Below the pieces are notes generated by a model. It was not told where the DNA came from. It saw only the letters and a list, made by a program, of their open reading frames with translations, and did not search any database. Position numbers and translations under genes: made by a program. Shown here piece after piece: positions 45,698 to 53,307 of a DNA stretch of 64,000 nucleotides. This DNA comes from Schizochytrium sp. CCTCC M209059. Lineage: Eukaryota; Sar; Bigyra; Thraustochytrida; Thraustochytriidae. Position 1 is the stretch's first letter, and each line of letters begins with the position of its first letter. The stretch is from NCBI GenBank assembly GCA_000818945.1, contig KN805403.1, positions 106,145 through 170,144 of the forward strand. The letters are read 5' to 3'.

Positions 45698-46455
45698 CCA
45701 CTGCTGCTAGTAGTAGTCTTGGTGTTGGACGCGGGGGCCGGCGACCGACCAAAATGGATTCCTCGGCCGCACTTTCCATCGATTGATTGCCCGAGGTGTT
45801 CTTGGTCGCACAAGCACGACACAGCAGCCAGACCTGGCGGGCTGAAGCCCTGCATGCTTCGAGTGGCGACCGCCCGCGAGTCCAGGGCGCGGGCCTTGTA
45901 GGAAGCGAAACGAGTGTCTGCAGCTGCGCTCACAGCGCCCCTGCTCTGCCAGCATCGCCGCGGCGGGAAGCTCCTCAGTTCCGCGCGGCGGGCGGTGAGG
46001 CGCTCTCAGCCGGCCTGGACCGGCCCGACTCAGTTGCGCTCTCACAGGTTGCCTTCGCAAGCAATCGAGTCGAGTCGAGTCGAATTGAGTCAAGTCGAGT
46101 GGAGTCGAGCGCGTGAGCAGCCGGAGCTTGCAGCCAGGCGGCCAGATCCCATACGCCGCGCCGCACGCACGCCGCGTCGCGCCGCCGGAGCAGCCGCTGC
46201 AGCCTCGGCAGCGGAGCAGCAGCCTGGCAGCCGCGTGTGAGGGAGAGGGAGAGGGAGCGGGGGAGGGAAGAAGAAGGAGAAGAAGAAGAAGAACCAGGCA
46301 AGGCGCGTGGCGCACGCGCGAGACTCTATACATAGCGTGGCAGCACAGCATCGGAAACGAAGGCGTGCGAGCAAGCAGCCTGGCGTGGCTTGACTTGGCC
46401 CACGTACGCGCAAGAAAGCAAGTTTGGACACGCTCGCATTTTGGGACTCCATTGA
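44074..46455. other. 2.4-kb spacer with several repeat arrays
   Basis: Between the thiolase start (leftward) and the NACHT gene start (rightward). Holds a diverged Lys-rich 21-mer array (44300-44530), GAGCT pentamers (44930-44965), CTG/GCT triplets (45664-45715), GAGTC pentamers (46068-46108) and a GAA-rich run (46265-46300). Open frames on both strands (for example 45451-45933 minus, Ser-rich) follow repeats and are not called. Confidence 0.5.
44300..44530. repeat. Diverged AAAGCAAGACGTCCGAAA array
   Basis: Imperfect repeats of AGCAAGACGTCCGAAA at 44311-44326, 44478-44493 and 44499-44514, with more decayed copies between. On + the 44015-44698 frame reads them as Lys/Arg-Pro-rich peptide (KARRPK; GKARAKRPK). 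A short basic protein is possible but unsupported. Confidence 0.6.
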
Positions 46456-49400
46456 ATGGGCGACTCTCACGATGGACGGTCAATACGGCCGCTTCACCAG
46501 CGGTCGCAGCGGTCGCACGATGAATCAGAACAAAACTCCGAGTACAGCGCATCGGACGCGTCCCAAGACTTCAAGCTCGTTGAGTCCGAGAGCATGGACG
46601 ACGTGTTCAGAGTTGAGCAGCGGCCAAGCTTCGAAAATCGGCTAGGGCTCCACGGTAAGAACAGGCCCATCCGACATGTCGATGAGGCAGCCCTTGCCAT
46701 GGCAGCCCGATCCCCTGCCAGCTTCGTCTTCATTGGCAAGGACCTCCGACACTCGGCCGCTCGTTCCAGCGTGTATCAGATTACGAGCGGTCGACGTCTC
46801 ATGCTCGATCGCGCGCGTCGCCTAGACAGCGAGGTCAATTCTGCGGCCGTGTCAGACTCTTTGGTCATGCAAATAAAGATTGTTCGCTATGACCCAGACG
46901 AGGCATACTTGGTCAACATGTATGAGGTTGATAAAGAGTGCAACATCTCCTTGAATTTGCGCTCGGCAATGCGTCTCAAGCTCGAAAAGGGTCGCCATTG
47001 GGGCGAGGCGGCCGCAGACTTGTTACAGAGGTACTTTCCTGCGCTCGGCGACTTGACAGTCAAAGTGTTCGAAAACAAAGGTGCATCGGGACAACCGTTT
47101 CGCCTGCCCGGACGCAGGTCCCTCCGCAAAATATCAGAGTCCGACTCTTTAGAGAGCATGGGAAGCTCGGAGAGCCACGCCAACGGCACCTCTTCACCGC
47201 GGCCCTTTCCACAACGCAACAAACGATTGGTCGAAACCGAGCAAGAAGAGGAAGAGAGCAAACGAGAAGACGATCAGGATCAGGATCAGGACCATGGCCA
47301 TGACCATGAGATCGGCGCATTCGCAATGCGGAGCGAGAGCGATGACAATTTCCTCATCGACGGCGAACCGGGCCTCAGCGAGGATGTACAAATTGCAATT
47401 CACCCTCCAACTGGCAAGTCAAACGAAATTGTTATCGAGCTTGGCCCTGCGGCTGTTGCGGCTCTCGGCTCGGAACACTTAATCAAGTGTACGTTTTATT
47501 GCCCGCGCATCGAGCGCGAGCGCCACTTCGTATGGCAATGGACCAAGGATGGCCATGTCGCGTCGCCACTCAAGCACAGCGTTGGTTTCCAGATGAGCTC
47601 CGTCGCGGTTGCTCTCTCGCAAAATAATGATGACAGCGCCACGCTAAGGCTTGCAGGCCGGCCGACCTCGCTCCCATCTCGAGCCGTTGCCCCTTCGTCG
47701 ACCTTTATTTTTGATCTCGATGCGTCTGCGACCAATGGAATCATTCCCGTGACCGTGTTGCGGAACATGCTGCTTCACCGCTGGTTTTTCCCTCCTCGCA
47801 TTGTCGACAAGCACATTCTACGTGACATTCCGCCAGACCTGGAAGGGATCGGGCCCAGCTGGATCGAGCGTGTGAATGCACGACTACGCGAGCACATTCT
47901 CGAGGGCGATATTGACGATGTTGACGAGGACACTCGCGAGGCAATCCTCATTCTCTTTCCTTTCGCGTGCAAGGTTGCGCTCGAGACTCTTGGAGGCGGT
48001 TTCAGCGGCGCCAAGGTTTACCGATGCGTCAACACAAATTGGGATGGGTCTCAAGAAATTCCTTCTGTCGTCAAAGTCGACGATGCCGAGTCTCTTGAAG
48101 ACGAATTCCGACGCATGGTCGAAATTACGCCGCTTCTCGGAGAAAATGCACCGCGCATTCTGGCGCGGGCCACACACAAGGACCTTAGCGCTCTTCGTAT
48201 CGAGCTCTGTGGGGCAACCTGGTGTCTTCCCGGCGCTGGCGAGTACAACACTCATATCACAACATTCCGCAAGCTTTTCAAGAGCGAGCTCTCCCGTCTA
48301 GCGAAAATTCCAACCTCGACAAACGCGCAAGTCTCTCCTATATCCCGCGTTACACGTCGCCGCCGGGACAAAGTTGCTTCGACCACAGAGCTTCCCCACA
48401 AGCATTATTCGGGTGCGGAATACGGCTCCAAAGTTACGCGGCAGAGTAGCGGGGATGGAAGCAGTTGCAGCAATGGGAGCAGACGCAGCCTCGACATTTC
48501 TGGAAACGATAACCACGCTGTGGGAGACTGTGTCCCGCATCCAGCAATTGGCCGGTGCCGCCTTGTGCCTCGTTCTGTCAGCGAGACGCTCGTGCAGCGA
48601 CCCGGTTCGGCGCAAAGGGACCCAGCCGTGGCGAGTCGCCGACTTCTCATGCGGCAGCACTCGCGGAGCGCCGTCATGCAAGACTCTCATATGCAGACGC
48701 TTGTGCTCAAGAGGTCTTCGACCATGTCAACAGAGTCCGAGATGACGCGTGGCACAGAGGATCAAAGCGTGGTGTTTGGGGAAATCGAAGCGGTTGTAGG
48801 CGAAGTATTTGGAACCATTCTTCGCGCTGGCGCCATCGACATGGGCACAATTGAGCAAAAGTCTCTCTTTGACAAGGATGGGTACCCGCTCGCAGCCACG
48901 GTTCGTCGTCATGTGGTGGAACGTGAGCATGATGCCACGGCTGATCTATTCTTAGGCCCTCAGGCGCGATCTCTCGTTCAAAAGTGGACCGGTCTCGAGC
49001 GTATGGACGTTCGTGAGTACTTTGTTCATTTTCTCGATGTCTTACAAAGTTACGAGCTTGACACTACGGCACCAAAGCAGCGACTCATGGGCCACGTGCA
49101 TGGCGATCTCAACGGTGCCAACATTCTTATTGATGGCGAGAGCATCGTGTGGCTCATCGACTTTGCTTTCTCGGGAATGCGCCCCGTCCTCATGGATCTC
49201 GTCAAACTCGAAAATACACTTCTCTTTGAGTATACGCCTCTTCAAACGGAAGCTAGCCCAGAGGGAATTGCTGTCGCTGAGTTTGCCAAGGTTGTCGAGG
49301 CCCTGGTCAGTAGCACAATTACTGATCTCCCGCCTCTTGCGTCCTTGAAACCGGACTATCGGGCTCCAGGTCATTTGGCCCTCGATCAATTGTGGAGCGT

Positions 49401-52400
49401 GCTGCGCCGCATCCGACAGCACGTTGTTGCCTTTTGCGAAAAGGACCCACGTCCAGAGTATCTGCACGCGGGCAGACTATACTATGCGCTGAAAACACTC
49501 TCTTTTCGGGATCTTGGTGTGGAGCAAAAGAGGTTTGCGCTTGCGAGCGCACTTGGGCACGCGAGCAGGCTTACGCACCTGCTCGCCCCTGGCATGCTTG
49601 GTCCACAACGCGCGGTCACCGAGTACACGACGGCGGATAAGACGGTTATTGAAGCACAGGTTTCGGCACATTTCAAGAGTCTGCAGCGAGAGCAGGTCAA
49701 ACATCTCACCATGGTTGGCGCAAAAGATGCGCTCTTTGTGGACCCTGTATCACGGAGCAGACTCTCTGTGCTGAAGCAATGTGTTAATCTCGAGATCGCG
49801 GAGCATCCTCTGGGTAGGGGCGACGAGACAGAGTCGAATACGGCCAAGTTCTCCATTATGGACGTTGCAAGTAAGATCGATGCACTGCTAGAAGCCTTCT
49901 CGGAAGCCGCGGACGAGCTTCCCATTGCGGGCATGGTGTGCCCAGGTGATATTCCCATGCTTTGTGCGCAAGATCAGGTGCGACTTTGCTACACGCTGCT
50001 TTCGTTGCGCACGCCTCTTGAGGAGGCGCTGCAGATCACTCTCGAGCCTTTCGCAGCACTCACAACGAGTATGCAATACGTTCCTGCGCGGGATCTCTCG
50101 CGGCGCCTTGTTTTCTCACTCGTCTACCTCGAAAGCAAGGCTTTTGCCGAGGCAAAGAACGCCACATCTCAGGTCGACGGGACGACCAAAGAGGCAAGCA
50201 CGGTGGCTCTCCTCGACGAAGACACTGCCTCGGCGCTTCCCAATGGAAATGGAATGCGTTGCCTGTCGCCGCTGTGGTTGCGGCGAGCGGCGCTGACGCT
50301 CTTTAACGAGGTTGACGCCCTCCATTACGGCCAGTACTATTCTCGACTTGCAGAATTGCTTCCCTCTCAGCTACGCGTCGCGGAGTCGAGACTTCTCGTA
50401 CTGCTGGGACCCCCGGCAAGCGGGAAAAGTGTTTTTATGCGTCAAGTTCTTGTCCACGGGACAATTTCGCAGAGTCACAGATCGTCGTTGTGTCTTGTTC
50501 CGCTTCGCATTCGGCTGATTGATATTGGACGTCATGTGCACGAGCTGCAGCTTACAGCGGATGACGATCTCATTATGCTCTACCTTACACACCTTTATGG
50601 CGCCGCGTCCACGAAATTGGCATACTTTCGAAGCATTCTCTTTTCTGGGCGGGTCCTTCTCTTGCTCGATGGCTTTGACGAAGCTGGAACCTCGCGCGAT
50701 GTGATTGTGCAGTACCTGACGCGTTTCTTGCAGCGCAATCAGGACCTGCGCGTTATCGTCACGTCGCGCGAAACCGGTTTTGTCGAGTTTCAGGATCGTT
50801 TTCACGCCATTGGTTTCAAGGGTCTAAAGATGCAGCCCCTCTCGACGGCCATGACCCAAGATATTGTGTCGCGCCGCTTACATGATGGTGAGCAGGATCC
50901 CATAAATTTGCAGCTGCAGCGACAGATTCAAGCCGCAGAATTTCGAGGCATCGCCCACAATCCTCTTATGCTCAGTCTCTTGGTGCACGTGCTCAAGTCC
51001 CACAACGAGGCTTCTGCGTCTTCGGTGCGCCGGCTTTCTGGGCAGCTCACACCGATCGAAAGTACCAAGGCCCTTCCTGTGGCTCGCGAGGGAGCGCCAA
51101 TGCTCCGTTCCCAGCTCTACGCCTTGGCTGTGGACCAGATGCTTCATCAAGGCGATCCAAAGTACAAACGACATCGCAGTCGCGAGGACAAGGCGATTGG
51201 GCGGGACCTTGGACTTTTGCAGGACCCCTTGGCGCGAAGTATTCTTTGCAACGTGGCCCTCTTGGTCCACAGCCGTCGGTATATCGAGGTTGAACTCGAT
51301 GACTTTGCCGCGGTTGTAGTGGCTCTTTCTACGCAGGGACTCGGCGTCGAGGATGGCGAACGCGCTCGCATTGCCAAAAGGCTTGTGACTGTGAACAATG
51401 GACTGCAACGAAGTATTCAGCGTAACTTGGTACCGCTCTTTGAGCTTCGGGAATCGCAGACGCGCAATTCGGCACGCAGTCGAGAGTCTCAAGCCTTCTC
51501 GCGTACTCTGATCTTCACCCATCTTTCGCTTCAAGAGCACTTGGCCGCGGAATGCATTGCTGAGCGGCTCGCGCTTTGTCATGGCATGAATGACACGGAG
51601 GGCTTCCTGCATGTGTGCAGCGCGTACTTTGGAGGACATCTTTTGGAGGATACCTGGTGGCACGACGTGTTTCTAAGCACATGCGAGATTCTGAGCTTGT
51701 CCAGTGAGGGGGCCTTGCACCACTTGCTAAGGGCGCTCTTCGTGACTGAGCAGGTCTCGCGACATATGCAAGCCACGCTCATCGCGCTCAAGCAAGTTTG
51801 GACGACCACCGCGAAGCAAGGTAACGTGCCGGCTCTGGTGGGTCTCTTGAAGCAGCGAGTAGACATCAACGCTTCTTACGTGGACCCGAGCCTCGAAGGC
51901 GGTGAGGCCTTTGACTTGGTCTTTGTCGTTGACCAGTACCAGAACACGTGTCTGCATCACGCAGCTGAGAACAATCGGCTTGTTTACGTTGACGAATTGG
52001 GCGCGAATGTCAGTTTTGCAGACATTTCTAAGCTGCGTTCGACGAGCAATTTTCAATCCTGGAAGCCCAGCAACACGGCATTGTGCAACAACAATCTGGA
52101 AATCCATCGCAAGCTGGCGCGCACGCCGGGCGATGAAGACATTGACGAGGAAGACCCGAAGACGGCTCCAGAGATCGTGCGCGCCATCAAGGCTCAGGAC
52201 GGCGATGCGGCTTGTGCGCTTTTGGCAGAAAACTCGACGCTCTTTGCGGCGAGTGGATCGACAGGCATGACTGCGACAATGTGGGCGTGCGTGATGAATA
52301 TGCCTAAAGTGCTGGAAAAGCTGCTTGAGGCAGACAAGGAGCGTGAGTTCATGACTGCTTGCTCTCGCAAAGGAAACACGTGTCTAGCCTTTGCCGTGGA

Positions 52401-53055
52401 GCATAATGCACGCGAGTGCGTCGGTCAGCTCCTGGCGCGAGGGATGTCGCCCACGTGGCGAAGCCGAAACAAGGACACACTTTTGCTGGTCGCCACTTCG
52501 TTTGGCTTCAACGAAGTTGCTGCGCAGCTGATTGAGTTTGGGGCCATGTCTGGCGAAGCGATTGTGGTCTCTGCTCTCCAGGGCCGGGACGGCTTTGTGC
52601 AAAAGCTGCTGGAGATTTGTGGCGACGACGCTGCTCATCTTGTGAACGATGTCGTCAATATTGGGGTGAACCCGCTCGCCGCTGCCTGCGTTGCGGGTCA
52701 TCAGAGTACGATCGCGCTGCTCTTGGCTATGGGTGCCGACGTGAATCATCCCATCAACGTACAAATGGGTACCTGCGCTTTGCATGTCGCGATGCAAAAG
52801 TGCAATTTTGAGTGTATTGATCTTTTGGTGAGCAATGGGGCCAATGTGAATCTTGCGAGCCCTGCGGAGAGCGCTGCAGTACCAGGGCAGACGGCTTTGA
52901 GCCTCGCTCTCAGTATGAGTGACCCGAATGCGGAAAGCAACGAGTTTGTAAGCTACTTGCGCACTCACGGTGCCAAGACGTGGGAGGAGATGACGCCTCA
53001 AGAGCAAGATGAGAATACGCGCTCCTGGTATGCGATTTTTGGAAACGCCACGTAA
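46456..53055 (+). CDS. Giant STAND receptor: APH/TCAD9-like kinase fold + NACHT + ankyrin repeats
   Basis: 2199 residues in one exon. Residues 1-330 are divergent with an acidic run (EQEEEESKREDD). About 500-1000 is an aminoglycoside-phosphotransferase-like kinase fold: Gly-rich loop GGGFSGAKVY (about 512-521), VVKVD (about 536-540), catalytic loop HGDLNGAN (H882-N889) and D902 in IDFA. Its sequence style (WLIDFAFSG, DLVKLE) resembles Pfam Ternary complex associated domain 9. NACHT: Walker A GPPASGKS (K1324), Walker B LLLLDGFDEAG (D1405, D1408, E1409), sensor VIVTSRE, HNPLMLSLL, and the NLR-like FTHLSLQEHLAAE. Ankyrin repeats fill about 1780-2180 (LHHAAENNR; CLAFAVEHNARECVGQLL; CALHVAMQKCNFECIDLL). 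STAND proteins are ligand-triggered oligomerising switches, often in immunity; the trigger here is unknown. Confidence 0.85.
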   Translation: MGDSHDGRSIRPLHQRSQRSHDESEQNSEYSASDASQDFKLVESESMDDVFRVEQRPSFENRLGLHGKNRPIRHVDEAALAMAARSPASFVFIGKDLRHSAARSSVYQITSGRRLMLDRARRLDSEVNSAAVSDSLVMQIKIVRYDPDEAYLVNMYEVDKECNISLNLRSAMRLKLEKGRHWGEAAADLLQRYFPALGDLTVKVFENKGASGQPFRLPGRRSLRKISESDSLESMGSSESHANGTSSPRPFPQRNKRLVETEQEEEESKREDDQDQDQDHGHDHEIGAFAMRSESDDNFLIDGEPGLSEDVQIAIHPPTGKSNEIVIELGPAAVAALGSEHLIKCTFYCPRIERERHFVWQWTKDGHVASPLKHSVGFQMSSVAVALSQNNDDSATLRLAGRPTSLPSRAVAPSSTFIFDLDASATNGIIPVTVLRNMLLHRWFFPPRIVDKHILRDIPPDLEGIGPSWIERVNARLREHILEGDIDDVDEDTREAILILFPFACKVALETLGGGFSGAKVYRCVNTNWDGSQEIPSVVKVDDAESLEDEFRRMVEITPLLGENAPRILARATHKDLSALRIELCGATWCLPGAGEYNTHITTFRKLFKSELSRLAKIPTSTNAQVSPISRVTRRRRDKVASTTELPHKHYSGAEYGSKVTRQSSGDGSSCSNGSRRSLDISGNDNHAVGDCVPHPAIGRCRLVPRSVSETLVQRPGSAQRDPAVASRRLLMRQHSRSAVMQDSHMQTLVLKRSSTMSTESEMTRGTEDQSVVFGEIEAVVGEVFGTILRAGAIDMGTIEQKSLFDKDGYPLAATVRRHVVEREHDATADLFLGPQARSLVQKWTGLERMDVREYFVHFLDVLQSYELDTTAPKQRLMGHVHGDLNGANILIDGESIVWLIDFAFSGMRPVLMDLVKLENTLLFEYTPLQTEASPEGIAVAEFAKVVEALVSSTITDLPPLASLKPDYRAPGHLALDQLWSVLRRIRQHVVAFCEKDPRPEYLHAGRLYYALKTLSFRDLGVEQKRFALASALGHASRLTHLLAPGMLGPQRAVTEYTTADKTVIEAQVSAHFKSLQREQVKHLTMVGAKDALFVDPVSRSRLSVLKQCVNLEIAEHPLGRGDETESNTAKFSIMDVASKIDALLEAFSEAADELPIAGMVCPGDIPMLCAQDQVRLCYTLLSLRTPLEEALQITLEPFAALTTSMQYVPARDLSRRLVFSLVYLESKAFAEAKNATSQVDGTTKEASTVALLDEDTASALPNGNGMRCLSPLWLRRAALTLFNEVDALHYGQYYSRLAELLPSQLRVAESRLLVLLGPPASGKSVFMRQVLVHGTISQSHRSSLCLVPLRIRLIDIGRHVHELQLTADDDLIMLYLTHLYGAASTKLAYFRSILFSGRVLLLLDGFDEAGTSRDVIVQYLTRFLQRNQDLRVIVTSRETGFVEFQDRFHAIGFKGLKMQPLSTAMTQDIVSRRLHDGEQDPINLQLQRQIQAAEFRGIAHNPLMLSLLVHVLKSHNEASASSVRRLSGQLTPIESTKALPVAREGAPMLRSQLYALAVDQMLHQGDPKYKRHRSREDKAIGRDLGLLQDPLARSILCNVALLVHSRRYIEVELDDFAAVVVALSTQGLGVEDGERARIAKRLVTVNNGLQRSIQRNLVPLFELRESQTRNSARSRESQAFSRTLIFTHLSLQEHLAAECIAERLALCHGMNDTEGFLHVCSAYFGGHLLEDTWWHDVFLSTCEILSLSSEGALHHLLRALFVTEQVSRHMQATLIALKQVWTTTAKQGNVPALVGLLKQRVDINASYVDPSLEGGEAFDLVFVVDQYQNTCLHHAAENNRLVYVDELGANVSFADISKLRSTSNFQSWKPSNTALCNNNLEIHRKLARTPGDEDIDEEDPKTAPEIVRAIKAQDGDAACALLAENSTLFAASGSTGMTATMWACVMNMPKVLEKLLEADKEREFMTACSRKGNTCLAFAVEHNARECVGQLLARGMSPTWRSRNKDTLLLVATSFGFNEVAAQLIEFGAMSGEAIVVSALQGRDGFVQKLLEICGDDAAHLVNDVVNIGVNPLAAACVAGHQSTIALLLAMGADVNHPINVQMGTCALHVAMQKCNFECIDLLVSNGANVNLASPAESAAVPGQTALSLALSMSDPNAESNEFVSYLRTHGAKTWEEMTPQEQDENTRSWYAIFGNAT

Positions 53056-53307
53056 AACGAAGGATTTTTTGAATAGTATATTTGATTCGCATTTAATCTG
53101 CGGTGGCCACCGGGCTCGGCTTGAGGAGCAAGCTAGGCTCTTTATTTAATTCTGCAGTTCGTTTGTTTCGTTTTCGTGAAATGTGTTCTCGCGTGCCAAT
53201 CTCTGAAATGAAGGAAATGCACTTGCCAGGGTTGGTTGGTTGGTTGGTTGATTGGTGCAGAGAATTGTGACAGAAAACATCTTTGATACTGGTATTCATG
53301 TTCGAGT
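53056..53307. repeat. Convergent spacer with GGTT repeat
   Basis: 252 bases between convergent stop codons; GGTT tetramer x5 at about 53229-53249. No gene. Confidence 0.7.

Noticed and set aside
45451..45933. 160-codon minus frame, Ser-rich
   Set aside because: Built around a CTG/GCT microsatellite and open on both strands; no domain or good start context.
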